Below are positions 35,499 through 45,966 of a DNA stretch of 64,000 nt, in pieces. Source of the DNA: Marinobacter sp. LQ44 (GTDB taxonomy: Bacteria > Pseudomonadota > Gammaproteobacteria > Pseudomonadales > Oleiphilaceae); the NCBI RefSeq assembly GCF_001447155.2, contig NZ_CP014754.1, forward strand, positions 3,596,001 through 3,660,000, given 5' to 3'. A model generated the notes under the pieces. The model saw only the letters and a program-made list of their open reading frames with translations. It was not told the origin of the DNA and did no database searches. The position numbers and the translations under genes are program-made. How positions within the stretch are numbered: position 1 is the stretch's first letter; each line of letters begins with the position of its first letter.

Positions 35499-38144
35499 GT
35501 GACCGAACTGCACCCCGATCTGCGAGAAAATGTGCGTCTGCTGGGCGAATTGCTGGGCCAGAGCATCCAGCGTTTTCCCGGGCAGGACTGCTACGAGAGG
35601 ATTGAGGAGATTCGGGCTGCGGCCAAAGCTGACCGCCGGCAGGAGAGTGGCTCCGGGCAGCGCCTGGTAACACTCCTGGGGCAACTGAGCGACGATGAAC
35701 TGTTGCCGGTCACCCGCGCCTTCAACCAGTTTCTCAACCTGGCGAACCTGGCCGAGCAGTACCATGGCATTCGCCGTAAGCAGGGCCACCCTTCCGACCT
35801 GATGGTAGAGTCCCTGGGTGAGGTCTTCGAGCGATTGAAATCCGGGGGCGTTGATCCTGAGGAATTGCATCAGCGGGTGGCTGACCTGCGGATTGAGTTT
35901 GTACTGACTGCCCACCCGACAGAAGTTGCCCGCCGTACCCTGATTCTGAAATACGATGAAATGTCGGATTGCCTGGCCCGGCTCGACCACGACGATCTGA
36001 TGCCGGCGGAGCGTGATGAGATTGTGGCCCGCCTGTCACGGCTGATTACTGAGGCCTGGCACACCGACGAAATCCGCCATGAGCGGCCGACGGCTGTGGA
36101 CGAGGCCAAGTGGGGCTTTGCGGTCATTGAGAACAGCCTCTGGCAGGCATTGCCCAGATTCCTTCGAAGCCTGGACCAGTCACTTTCTGATGCAACGGGC
36201 AAAGGCCTGCCCCTGCAGAATTCCCCGATTCGTATTGCCTCCTGGATGGGAGGGGACCGAGACGGTAACCCGAACGTGACTCACGATGTGACTCGTCAGG
36301 TCTTCCTGCTGGGCCGCTGGATGGCTGCCGATCTTTACCTGCGGGATATTCAGGCTCTGAGGGCCGAGTTATCCATGTGGCAGGCCAGTGATGAACTGAG
36401 GGCACGGGTCGGTGATTGCCGGGAGCCCTATCGTCAGGTACTGGCCGAGTTGCGGGAGCGCCTGGTCCGTACCCGGGACTGGGCCGAGGCCGGCGTTAAA
36501 GGCCTCGTAGCGGACGAGACCGGTATCCTGTTTGAGAACGAAGACCTGACGGCTCCCCTGGAGCTGTGTTATCGATCACTGATGGATTGCGGCCTGGAGC
36601 AAATTGCCAACGGCCCGCTGTTGGACACCATTCGCCGTGCTCACACATTCGGACTGCCGCTGATTCGCCTGGATATCCGGCAGGAGGCTTCCCGGCATGC
36701 GGAGGCGGTGGCAGAGATGGTGGATTACCTGGGGCTGGGAGACTATCTGTCCTGGTCGGAAGACGACCGGCAGGCATTCCTGCTGCGCGAGCTGCAAGGC
36801 CGCCGGCCACTGGTGCCCCGCAACTGGGAACCTTCAGAGTCAGTCAGGGAAGTGCTGGCTACCTGCGAGGTGGTGGCGGGCCAGACCCCGGAAGCGCTGG
36901 GTTCCTACGTTATCTCCATGGCCAGCAAGCCTTCAGATGTATTGAACGTGATCCTGTTGTTGCGGGAAGCGGGAATGAAGTTCCCGATGCGTGTGGTGCC
37001 TTTGTTTGAAACCCTCAGCGATCTTCAGGGTGCACCAGACAGCATGGCTGCCCTGTATCAGGTTGATTGGTACCGCGAGTACTGCCAGGGCCGCCAGGAG
37101 GTGATGATTGGCTATTCGGACTCGTCCAAGGACGCCGGCCAGCTGATGGCAGCCTGGGCCCAGTACCAGGCGCAGGAAAAACTCACCCAGGTGGCCCGCC
37201 AGTATGGCGTGCACCTGACCCTGTTCCACGGTCGCGGCGGCACGGTGGGCCGTGGTGGCGGCCCGGCGAACCGGGCGATTCTGTCGCAACCGCCGGGATC
37301 GGTAAACGGCAGTTTCCGGATTACCGAGCAGGGGGAAATGATCCGATTCAAGTTCGGTTTGCCCCGGCTGGCGGTACAAAGCCTTACCCTGTACACCACT
37401 GCCGTCATTGAGGCGACCCTGGCGCCACCGCCACAACCCGAGGACAGCTGGCGCGAGATGATGGACTGGCTGACCGAGCGTTCCCTCAAATCTTACCGGG
37501 AAGTGGTAAGGGAGAACCCGGATTTCGTGCCTTATTTCCGGCAGGTTACACCTGAAACTGCGCTGGGTAAGCTGGCCCTGGGCAGTCGACCGGCGCGCCG
37601 GAAAGCCACCGGTGGCGTGGAGAGTTTGCGAGCCATTCCCTGGATTTTTGCCTGGACCCAAATGCGCCTGATGCTGCCCAGTTGGCTGGGCAGCGATGTG
37701 GCCCTGGAGGAAGCCGCCCGGCATCAGCGCCTGCCAGAGCTGCGTGAGATGATGCGGGGCTGGCCGTTTTTCCGCACCTATGTCGACATGCTGGAAATGG
37801 TGCTGGCCAAAGCCGACCTGCGCATTGCCAGCTATTACGAGCAGACCCTGGTGGAGGATGAAAGCCTCAGGGCCCTTGGGGGTAGCCTCAGGGAACGGCT
37901 GAACGGCTGTATCGAGCGCGTGCTGGAGCTCAAGGATCAGCAAGCCCTGTTGGAGAGCGAACCGGTGTTTGCCCATTCCATGAGAGTGCGCAACCCCTAC
38001 ACGGACCCATTGCATTACCTTCAGGCGGAATTGCTCAAACGCGACCGCGAGAGTGAGGGCAAAGGTGAGGTGCCGGATATGGTGGAGCGGGCGCTGAAAG
38101 TCACCATGGCGGGCATCGCCGCTGGTATGCGTAATACGGGCTAA
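35499..38144 (+). CDS. ppc: Phosphoenolpyruvate carboxylase
   Basis: Anaplerotic enzyme adding bicarbonate to PEP to give oxaloacetate. Catalytic features: VLTAHPTEVARRT with the essential His near residue 138, MGGDRDGNPNVTHDV near 248, GYSDSSKDAGQLMAAW near 535, FHGRGGTVGRGGGPANRAI near 577, and the C-terminal MRNTG. The 881-residue length is typical. Translation starts at GTG 35499 with AGGA 8 bases upstream. The upstream gap holds no clear promoter. Confidence 0.96.
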   Translation: MTELHPDLRENVRLLGELLGQSIQRFPGQDCYERIEEIRAAAKADRRQESGSGQRLVTLLGQLSDDELLPVTRAFNQFLNLANLAEQYHGIRRKQGHPSDLMVESLGEVFERLKSGGVDPEELHQRVADLRIEFVLTAHPTEVARRTLILKYDEMSDCLARLDHDDLMPAERDEIVARLSRLITEAWHTDEIRHERPTAVDEAKWGFAVIENSLWQALPRFLRSLDQSLSDATGKGLPLQNSPIRIASWMGGDRDGNPNVTHDVTRQVFLLGRWMAADLYLRDIQALRAELSMWQASDELRARVGDCREPYRQVLAELRERLVRTRDWAEAGVKGLVADETGILFENEDLTAPLELCYRSLMDCGLEQIANGPLLDTIRRAHTFGLPLIRLDIRQEASRHAEAVAEMVDYLGLGDYLSWSEDDRQAFLLRELQGRRPLVPRNWEPSESVREVLATCEVVAGQTPEALGSYVISMASKPSDVLNVILLLREAGMKFPMRVVPLFETLSDLQGAPDSMAALYQVDWYREYCQGRQEVMIGYSDSSKDAGQLMAAWAQYQAQEKLTQVARQYGVHLTLFHGRGGTVGRGGGPANRAILSQPPGSVNGSFRITEQGEMIRFKFGLPRLAVQSLTLYTTAVIEATLAPPPQPEDSWREMMDWLTERSLKSYREVVRENPDFVPYFRQVTPETALGKLALGSRPARRKATGGVESLRAIPWIFAWTQMRLMLPSWLGSDVALEEAARHQRLPELREMMRGWPFFRTYVDMLEMVLAKADLRIASYYEQTLVEDESLRALGGSLRERLNGCIERVLELKDQQALLESEPVFAHSMRVRNPYTDPLHYLQAELLKRDRESEGKGEVPDMVERALKVTMAGIAAGMRNTG

Positions 38145-38201
38145 CGTGCATAATAACGCCGGGGCCGGAAAGCCCTGAACCGGATAAAGGAGTCTTCCCC
38201 G

Positions 38202-39572
38202 TTGGCACTGTCAGAGCGACTGTCGCATTACCTCGCCCGCAAGGGTATCAGCTATCAGCAGATCGAAATTGCACCGGTAAGCAATCTCGATGCCGCGGTT
38301 CTTGCCTCTGGCAAGCCCCAGCATGATTTTATCCAGCCCACGCTGCTGATCGACATCAATGGTGTGGTCATGGCGGTGCATCGCTTTGACAGTACGTTGG
38401 ATATGGACACCCTGCATCAGTTTACCGGGCGTCGCCTGCAGCCGCTAACCGCGCGCCAGACAGCAAGGCTGTTTGGCGACTGCGAGCCGGGATTCGTGCC
38501 ACCGGTGGGGAATGCCTGGGACCTGCCGGTGCTGATTGACGAAGATCTCACCACCGCCGACCAGGTGGTGTTCTCAGCTGGCACCAACGATACCCTGGTT
38601 GTGATGGACGGCCGCTCGTTCCGGTTGGCACTGGCGGGTGCCCGGGAAGGGCATCTGGTTATCCGGGGGCAGGGTAATGGCTCCCGTGGCGCACTGAGCC
38701 TCGACGAAGTGGCTGACAAACTGCAGAAACTCTATCGTCTGCCGCCCATGCCGGCGCTGGCGTTGCGGATTCTGCGCCTGACCGCCAATACGGAAGCCAC
38801 CGCCAGAGAGCTGGCGGAACTGATTGAGTTTGACCCGAGCATGACGGCCCAGATCATGCGCTACGCACGGTCGGCACTGTTCAATTACCCTGGTCAGATC
38901 AACTCGGTTCAGGAGGCCGTTACCCGGGTGCTGGGGTTTGATCGGGTCGCCCATATTGCCATGGGTATTGCATCGGTGAGGGCTTTTGATGTGCCCAGGG
39001 GTGGAATGCTGGGCATGGATAATTTCTGGCGTCACTCACTGTACTGTGCCTTCCTGTGCCAAAGTCTGGCGGCGCGCTCCGGCCGGGACAAGGGGCTGGC
39101 GTATCTGTGCGGGCTGTTGCACAACTTTGGCCTGTTGCTGGTGGGGCACCTGTTCCCCTCTGAATTTCAGGAACTGAACGCGCTTCGGGAGATCAACCCT
39201 GAAGCAAGCATGCATTCACTGGAACAGGAAGTGTTTGGCCATAGCGAGCGCCAGGATATCCTGGCGGTTGGCCATGGTGCCATTGGCGGTATTCTGCATC
39301 GGCTCTGGCAACTGCCGGAACCGGTCATCAAGGCGGCAGGCATGCACCAGCACCCGGGTTATCATGGTGAGCATGAAGAGTATGTTTTGATGGTCCAACT
39401 GGCGAATGCACTGCTGAAAGAGCAGGGTATTGGCGACGAGTTCAACCCGGATGATATCCCCGCACTGACAGAAGCGCTTGGCCTGGAGCCCGCAACACTG
39501 GCGCTGGTTCAGGAAGAAATCCAGGCGGTTGCAACCGACCTGGATGTGCTGGCGTCGTCGCTTGCATCCTGA
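38202..39572 (+). CDS. YbaK/aaRS-editing-like domain fused to HDOD domain
   Basis: A 456-residue protein in two parts. The first 150 or so residues resemble the YbaK/ProX aminoacyl-tRNA deacylase fold (SERLSHYLARKGISYQQIEI at the start). The rest is an HDOD domain (about 175-380: KLYRLPPMPALALRILRLTA, then YLCGLLHNFGLLLVGHLFP and GHGAIGG) that lacks a full catalytic HD set. It starts at TTG 38202 with AGGAGT about 9 bases upstream. It may sense or bind an aminoacyl-tRNA-like ligand and relay this through HDOD; this is inference. Family members with this layout occur in marine gammaproteobacteria. Confidence 0.8.
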   Translation: MALSERLSHYLARKGISYQQIEIAPVSNLDAAVLASGKPQHDFIQPTLLIDINGVVMAVHRFDSTLDMDTLHQFTGRRLQPLTARQTARLFGDCEPGFVPPVGNAWDLPVLIDEDLTTADQVVFSAGTNDTLVVMDGRSFRLALAGAREGHLVIRGQGNGSRGALSLDEVADKLQKLYRLPPMPALALRILRLTANTEATARELAELIEFDPSMTAQIMRYARSALFNYPGQINSVQEAVTRVLGFDRVAHIAMGIASVRAFDVPRGGMLGMDNFWRHSLYCAFLCQSLAARSGRDKGLAYLCGLLHNFGLLLVGHLFPSEFQELNALREINPEASMHSLEQEVFGHSERQDILAVGHGAIGGILHRLWQLPEPVIKAAGMHQHPGYHGEHEEYVLMVQLANALLKEQGIGDEFNPDDIPALTEALGLEPATLALVQEEIQAVATDLDVLASSLAS

Positions 39573-39669
39573 GCAAAACGGCGTCAGGCTTCTGTGCCTG
39601 AAGCCCCCTGTGTTCCGGTAATTCCAACCATGATACGGAGGTCGACTTTCTCTGTCGGGGCGGACTTCG

Positions 39670-40454
<785 letters not shown>

Positions 40455-40487
40455 TCGAAACGGGAGTAGCCCGGGAGGCTTGATTCT

Positions 40488-41192
40488 GTGAAGCTTTTAG
40501 CACTGGATACGTCTTCTGAGGGCTGCTCCGCCGCTCTATGGCTGGATGGCCAGATCAGCGAGCGGTTTGAACTGGCCCCACGGGGCCACACCCGCCTGTT
40601 AATGCCCATGGTTCGCGAACTGCTCGCCGAACAGGGGCTTTCCCCGAAAGATCTTGACGCTCTGGCTTTTGCCCGTGGCCCGGGCTCCTTCACCGGTTTG
40701 CGCATTGCGACCGGGGTGATCCAGGGGCTTTCCTGGGGGCTCAATTTACCGGTTGTGCCGGTGTCGTCGCTGGCGGCTGTCGCCCTGGACGCCATTGAGC
40801 AGCACCGGTTGGCTGATGGAGAACACGTTGCGGTGGCCTTTGATGCCCGTATGGGCGAAGTCTACTGGGGTACCTTCCTGTGTCAGCAGGGGTTGCCGGT
40901 GTTGATCGGCGAGGAGCGGGTCTGCCCGCCCGGGGCGGTGAGCCTGCCGGGCTCAGACATATCGGCGAACTGGACTGGTGCTGGCCAGGGCTGGACATTA
41001 AAGGGCGATATGCCCGAAGTGGTGGTCTGCCGGATCAGAGCGGTGGATGACACCCTGGTGCCCCGGGCCGCCATGGTGGCCCGGTTGGCAGAACAGGATT
41101 TTCGCCATGGCATCGCGGTGCCGGCGGAGCTGGCGCAGCCGGTCTATATCCGGGATGAAGTGGCCTGGAAGAAACTGCCCGGCCGTGCGTGA
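40488..41192 (+). CDS. tsaB: tRNA threonylcarbamoyladenosine biosynthesis protein TsaB
   Basis: ASKHA-fold partner of TsaD/TsaE in making t6A37 on ANN-decoding tRNAs. N-terminal motifs MKLLALDTSSEGCSAALW and FARGPGSFTGLRIATGVIQG near residue 64 are diagnostic. GTG start; 234 residues. The C-terminal half, less conserved, ends with VYIRDEVAWKK as in pseudomonad TsaB. It lies 33 bases after adk. Confidence 0.94.
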   Translation: MKLLALDTSSEGCSAALWLDGQISERFELAPRGHTRLLMPMVRELLAEQGLSPKDLDALAFARGPGSFTGLRIATGVIQGLSWGLNLPVVPVSSLAAVALDAIEQHRLADGEHVAVAFDARMGEVYWGTFLCQQGLPVLIGEERVCPPGAVSLPGSDISANWTGAGQGWTLKGDMPEVVVCRIRAVDDTLVPRAAMVARLAEQDFRHGIAVPAELAQPVYIRDEVAWKKLPGRA

Positions 41193-41295
41193 AAGGTCGT
41201 TTTCTGATCAGAAATGTTGCCGCCTGCCTTTCCAAGAGGCCCCGGTTCTTCCATAATGCAGCAACACACTTGAACCGTTTCTGTGGTTGCGCATT

Positions 41296-41670
41296 ATGAT
41301 CGGTGGTATTAATCCGGCCAATTCCCCCCTGATTCAAACGGGTAACAACAACCCGGCACGAGAGCGTACCGATGTCGCCAGGTCCCCGGCCGCCTCTCCC
41401 CAGGCCCCCGGTGCCGAGTCGGTTCGTCGTGACCTGAATGCGCCCCAGCAAAGTCGGGATACCGCTCCCGGTAACCAGACGGCTAGTGAAGCGACCGATC
41501 GTCGTGTTGAAGCCCACAGGGCCGCTGAGGATGCCCGGCTTGAACGATTCCGTGCCGACGAATTGCCATTGCCTGCGTCCAGGGCACTGTCCACCTTTGC
41601 CGGTGTGGCCGCCGCCGGGCAGGAATTTGAAGGCGGCTCGGTTATTTCCGGTATCGACATTCTCGTCTGA
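41296..41670 (+). CDS. Hypothetical low-complexity protein
   Basis: A 124-residue protein that I do not recognise. It is rich in Ala, Pro, Arg, Asn and Gln and probably disordered for residues 10-90 (ARSPAASPQAPGAES, DTAPGNQTASEATDRR). It has no membrane segment or signal peptide. The C terminus (LSTFAGVAAAGQEFEGGSVI then SGIDILV) looks more ordered. An in-frame TTG at 41287 is an alternative start. The stop overlaps the rsmJ ATG (TGATG), so it is co-translated with that gene. Confidence 0.7.
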   Translation: MIGGINPANSPLIQTGNNNPARERTDVARSPAASPQAPGAESVRRDLNAPQQSRDTAPGNQTASEATDRRVEAHRAAEDARLERFRADELPLPASRALSTFAGVAAAGQEFEGGSVISGIDILV

Positions 41671-42494
41671 TGCCAAACCCTTCCCATGATACTTGCCACT
41701 CCCTGACGACGACCGTTGCCGTTGGTTGCAGCCCGCTGGGTGACCAGATGGTTGCACGACAGCTGGCGGACGAGCTGGGGTTGCGTTGGCTGGGTGTCGT
41801 CAAACCCAAACAGGTCCGGGAATTTCCGGTGCTGCTGTATATGGACGACGAAGGCCTTGCCCTGCAGTTGACCGGCAAAGGAGCACCTGGGCCAGTCCGG
41901 GCCGAGTTTGTGACCGGCAAAATGGGCTACCGCCGGGAGCACGGTGGCGGTACCGGCCAGTTGGTGGCCCGGGCGGTTGGTTTGCAGAAAACCAGGGCCC
42001 AGCTTCATGTACTGGATGCCACTGCCGGCCTCGGCCAGGACGCTTTCGTGCTTGCCAGCCTCGGTTGCCGGTTAACCCTGTTGGAGCGCAACCCGGTGAT
42101 CCATGCCTTGCTGGCAGATGGCCTGGCAAGGGCCGCACTGAATGTCGATTGCGCGCCCCTGATGGCCCAGATGCAGCTTGAGGCCGGCAGTTCCATTGAC
42201 TGGCTTGAGAACGCCGGCAAGGATGCGGCGGATGTGGTGTATCTGGACCCGATGTTCCCCCACCGGGACAAAGCCGCCCTGGTCAAAAAGGAAATGCAGG
42301 TGTTCCGGCAGGTGGTGGGAGACGATGACGATTCTGAACAGCTGCTTGCCGCAGCCCTGGCCTGTGCCCGTTACCGGGTGGTTGTGAAACGCCCCCGGAA
42401 GGCGCCTGCGGTGGCGGGGCCGGAGCCCACTACGCGGCTCGAAGGCAAAAGCAGCCGCTACGATATCTATTCCATCAAGGCGCTGCCGGCCTGA
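41670..42494 (+). CDS. rsmJ: 16S rRNA (guanine-1516-N2) methyltransferase RsmJ
   Basis: SAM-dependent enzyme that methylates G1516 of 16S rRNA. The SAM-binding motif VLDATAGLGQDAFVLASLG lies near residues 112-130, LLERNPVIHALLADGL near 137, and the DPMF (NPPY-like) motif in YLDPMFPHRDKAALVKKEM near 191. The 274 residues match the YhiQ/RsmJ family. It converges with plsB; the 29-base gap has no terminator that I can see. Confidence 0.92.
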   Translation: MPNPSHDTCHSLTTTVAVGCSPLGDQMVARQLADELGLRWLGVVKPKQVREFPVLLYMDDEGLALQLTGKGAPGPVRAEFVTGKMGYRREHGGGTGQLVARAVGLQKTRAQLHVLDATAGLGQDAFVLASLGCRLTLLERNPVIHALLADGLARAALNVDCAPLMAQMQLEAGSSIDWLENAGKDAADVVYLDPMFPHRDKAALVKKEMQVFRQVVGDDDDSEQLLAAALACARYRVVVKRPRKAPAVAGPEPTTRLEGKSSRYDIYSIKALPA

Positions 42495-42523
42495 GATAAC
42501 CCGGGCCGGCAGACCTCAAAGAC

Positions 42524-44995
42524 TCACGCATCGAGCATGGTGACCTGCTGAATGGCTTGTCGTTTTTCAACGCTCAGCACCAGCCGGGCATCTTCGGCCA
42601 CCTCATCCAGACCTTCTCCGTAACAAAGCAGGCCGTTGTCATCGGTGGTCAGCACGCCGGTTTTCTGCATATTGGCGATGAAGTTCCGGAACAGGGTTTT
42701 GTCGAAGAATTCCGGCGCATTAAGACCAAACAGGATAGACATCCGCTCGGCCAGCAGCGTGCTTTGCTCTTCCAGTTCCGCCGCGGTCAGTTTGCCCGAA
42801 CCATACTTGCGCAGAATGCCCAGGGTAATGTGGTAGCGTTCAAGGGTCTGGATGATAAACCGGGAAAGGATGCGGGCCCGCAGCATGGCTTCGGTGCCTT
42901 CTTCCGGTCGGCCCAGGCGCTCGTCATCCAGTTGGATAACCAGGCCCTGATCAATCAGCACGTCGATCCACTTGTTAATAACCGATTCCACTTCATCCTG
43001 ACCGAATTTAAGGAACAGTTCGGACTGCAGGTAAGGGTAGGCAACGCTGGTAAGGAACAGAACCTTGTCTCTGCGCAGGCTGGTTTTGTTCTCGAACAGG
43101 CTGACAATCAGCGCCGGCAATGCAAACAGGTGCTGGATGTTGTTGCGGTAGTAGGTCATCAGAATGGCGTTGGCGCCTTCCAGGGCAATGATATCGCCCA
43201 GCTTCTGGGGTTGGCGGGTAATCAGCCCCATGTTCTCACAGTAAGCAACCCAGTCCCGTGCTGAACCCTCTGGCAAGGTGACGGTGTTGGCGTACGGGTA
43301 GGCCCTGAGCAAGTTGGCATACTGGTCCATCAGCCTGATCAGTTGACCCTCATCCATGGCCAGGCGCTCGGTACCCAGTAAAACGGTGGCGGTCATGCCA
43401 ATCGGGTTGACCGCCACAGAAGCGTTGATGTTGCTGGCTACCCGCTTGGACAGTTCATCCACCGCCTCGGTGAGCCACGTGGGCCGGTACTCGGCGTCGT
43501 AAGCCTCGCTGCGCCAGCTGTCATGGACTTCGTCCAGAACATCGGCCAGTGGTATGGCGTCACCAAAGTTCACCGCTACCCGGCCGAACGAGTTGGTCAG
43601 TTTCCGGGCCGTCTTGGCCAGGCCGAAGACGCTTTCCTTCTGTTTCTTTTTACCGCGCAGCTCGCCCAGGTAGGAGCGGCCCTCCATCACTTTCTCATAA
43701 CCGATGTAAACCGGCACGAATACGATGGGTTTGCGGTGATCCCGCAGGAAGCTGCGCACGGTCATCGACAGCATGCCCGGACGTGGTGGCAGCATGCGCC
43801 CTGTGCGGGAGCGGCCGCCCTCGACAAAGTATTCCACCGAGTAGCCCCGGGTGAACATCACGTGCATGTATTCGTTGAAAACCGTGGCGTACAGAGGGTT
43901 ATCCCGGAAGCTGCGGCGCATGAAGAAAGCCCCGCCCCTGCGCAGGATTGGGCCAACAATGGGCATGTTCAGGTTGATGCCGGCAGCAATGTGGGGTGGC
44001 ATCAGGCCGTTCTTGTACAACACGTAGGACAGCAACAGGTAATCGATGTGCGAACGATGGCAGGGAACATAGACCACGGCATGGTCCTGGGCGACTTCCT
44101 TGGCCACCTTGATGTTGTTGACGGCGATGCCGTTGTAGATTCGGTTCCAGAGCCAGGCCAGCGCCAGTTCCAGGAACCGGATGGTCACGATGGACATGCT
44201 GGCGGCAATTTCGTCCGCGTATTTGTAGGCTTTGGCGCGAACCTTTTCAGGCGGGATATCGTCTTTGGCGGCGGTTTCCCTTATCGCTTCCTTGACAGCC
44301 TGGGTGCGTACCAGGCCTTCCACCAGGGTACGACGGTGCGACAGATCCGGCCCCAGCACCGCCTGGCGAACCCGGCGGAAATGGGTGCGCAGAATACGTG
44401 CCAGCTTCCGCTTGGCTTTTTCTTCGTTGTTCCGGTATTCGTCGACCACCTGCTTGAGTGACAGGGGCTGGTTAAACTGCACATAGGTGTTGCGACCATG
44501 CACCAGAATGATCAGGAACTTCTGCAGCCGCCCGGCAACCGACCAGGTGTCTGACAGCAACAGCTTGACCAGGGATTTTTCTTTATCCGGTGAGCGGCCC
44601 CAGAACAAAGAGACAGGAACAATCTGGACGTCCTGCTCGGGATGCTCCAGTCCAAATTTTATCAGGCCGGTGAATTCTTTAGTGGGAACCGGTGTTTGTC
44701 GGCCGCCGCTGAATGGCCCGCCAATGCGCTTGTACAGAAAGAAGAACGAGTGGGCTGGCCCATTTTTAACGGGCAGGCTCTCGGTGGCACCGGGCAGGCG
44801 GGCATGGATAACTTCTTGCTCAAGCACCAGCCGGCTGGACAACGAACTGTATTGGAGCACATAGCACACCGGTTTGTCCGGATCGAGCCCCAGGGCCTCC
44901 AGGGTATTGCCGCTGACATCGGTCCTGACCCATAAAAACAGGATCTTGCGGAAAAGAGACAGGATCAGGCTGCGAATGCCCTGATAAAGTCGCAT
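42524..44995 (-). CDS. plsB: Glycerol-3-phosphate acyltransferase PlsB
   Basis: Inner-membrane enzyme that acylates sn-glycerol 3-phosphate to lysophosphatidate, the first step of phospholipid synthesis. Acyltransferase blocks: HRSHIDYLLLSYVLY (HX4D, near residue 315), block II GGAFFMRRSFRDNPLY near 360, block III YFVEGGRSRTGRMLPPRPGM near 400, and block IV VFVPVYIGYEKVMEG near 432. The length of 823 residues is standard. It is divergent from nudC. Confidence 0.96.
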   Translation of the reverse strand: MRLYQGIRSLILSLFRKILFLWVRTDVSGNTLEALGLDPDKPVCYVLQYSSLSSRLVLEQEVIHARLPGATESLPVKNGPAHSFFFLYKRIGGPFSGGRQTPVPTKEFTGLIKFGLEHPEQDVQIVPVSLFWGRSPDKEKSLVKLLLSDTWSVAGRLQKFLIILVHGRNTYVQFNQPLSLKQVVDEYRNNEEKAKRKLARILRTHFRRVRQAVLGPDLSHRRTLVEGLVRTQAVKEAIRETAAKDDIPPEKVRAKAYKYADEIAASMSIVTIRFLELALAWLWNRIYNGIAVNNIKVAKEVAQDHAVVYVPCHRSHIDYLLLSYVLYKNGLMPPHIAAGINLNMPIVGPILRRGGAFFMRRSFRDNPLYATVFNEYMHVMFTRGYSVEYFVEGGRSRTGRMLPPRPGMLSMTVRSFLRDHRKPIVFVPVYIGYEKVMEGRSYLGELRGKKKQKESVFGLAKTARKLTNSFGRVAVNFGDAIPLADVLDEVHDSWRSEAYDAEYRPTWLTEAVDELSKRVASNINASVAVNPIGMTATVLLGTERLAMDEGQLIRLMDQYANLLRAYPYANTVTLPEGSARDWVAYCENMGLITRQPQKLGDIIALEGANAILMTYYRNNIQHLFALPALIVSLFENKTSLRRDKVLFLTSVAYPYLQSELFLKFGQDEVESVINKWIDVLIDQGLVIQLDDERLGRPEEGTEAMLRARILSRFIIQTLERYHITLGILRKYGSGKLTAAELEEQSTLLAERMSILFGLNAPEFFDKTLFRNFIANMQKTGVLTTDDNGLLCYGEGLDEVAEDARLVLSVEKRQAIQQVTMLDA

Positions 44996-45135
44996 AAGGT
45001 GTTACTCCGGTACTGGAAACAGGCGCCAAGTTTAACGGGTTGAGGCGGGTGCGGAAAGCGGTATACAGATTCTTGGTAGTGATTGTGATGTGTTACATTG
45101 CCGCTCAGACAAACGGTTGCTGATAAGGCAAAAAC

Positions 45136-45966
45136 ATGGTGAGCAAAAGCGAGCAGTGGTTGCCGGGCTGGTTTGAAGACGCCCCAGTGCAGGGAGACCT
45201 GCTTCTGGCGTTTTCCGGTAACAATGTCCTTAAGCCGGATAACGGCTGGTTGTTGGCCTGGGGCGGTCCGGAAATGGGCGACAGCCGCCCGGAGGCCCTT
45301 GCGCTGGGTACCTGGAATGGCCAGCGTCTGTTTGTTTGTACCTTGCCAGACTCCGGGCTGCCTGGCGCCCAGTTGGTTACCTTGAGGGACGCCCTGCTGG
45401 TGTCACCCGAGGCGCCTGCAGATATGCTCAGTACCGGCTTCCAGGTATTGCAGTGGTGGCAGGACCACCGCTATTGCGGTCGGTGCGGAGAGCGCACCGA
45501 GTCACATCCCCGGGAGCGGGCTCGCTGGTGCAGCCGTTGCAATATCCCCTGGTATCCCCGAATCGCACCCTGTGTGATTGTGGTCATCCGGCGCGGCAGC
45601 CAGTTCCTGCTGGCGAGGTCTTCCAGGGTGACCCGGAATTTCTACAGCCTGATTGCCGGTTTTGTCGAACCAGGGGAAAGCCTTGAGCAGGCCGTGGCCC
45701 GGGAAGTAAAAGAAGAGACCGGATTGGACGTTGGCAATATCCGCTACCGGAGTTCCCAACCCTGGCCTTTTCCCCATCAGATGATGGTGGGTTTTTTTGC
45801 CGATTATCAGGGTGGTGAACTCAGCCTGCAGGAAGATGAGCTGGCGGATGCCGGCTGGTTCAGTGCCGACGATCATCCCCCCATACCGCCCGATACCACC
45901 ATTGCCGGCCGCCTGATCAGTGCCATGAAACAGGAAATTGCCGAGAACGGGAGCGATGCCGGATGA
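45136..45966 (+). CDS. nudC: NAD-capped RNA hydrolase / NADH pyrophosphatase NudC
   Basis: Nudix enzyme that removes NAD caps from RNA and splits NAD(H). A zinc ribbon (YCGRCGERTE and RWCSRCNIPWYP, near residues 113-137) precedes the Nudix box (GFVEPGESLEQAVAREVKEE, near 176-195, then TGL) and the NADH-specific SQPWPFPHQMM near 212 (Q in place of the usual S after P-x). The 276 residues are slightly longer than the E. coli protein. Four-base overlap with murI (ATGA). Confidence 0.93.
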   Translation: MVSKSEQWLPGWFEDAPVQGDLLLAFSGNNVLKPDNGWLLAWGGPEMGDSRPEALALGTWNGQRLFVCTLPDSGLPGAQLVTLRDALLVSPEAPADMLSTGFQVLQWWQDHRYCGRCGERTESHPRERARWCSRCNIPWYPRIAPCVIVVIRRGSQFLLARSSRVTRNFYSLIAGFVEPGESLEQAVAREVKEETGLDVGNIRYRSSQPWPFPHQMMVGFFADYQGGELSLQEDELADAGWFSADDHPPIPPDTTIAGRLISAMKQEIAENGSDAG

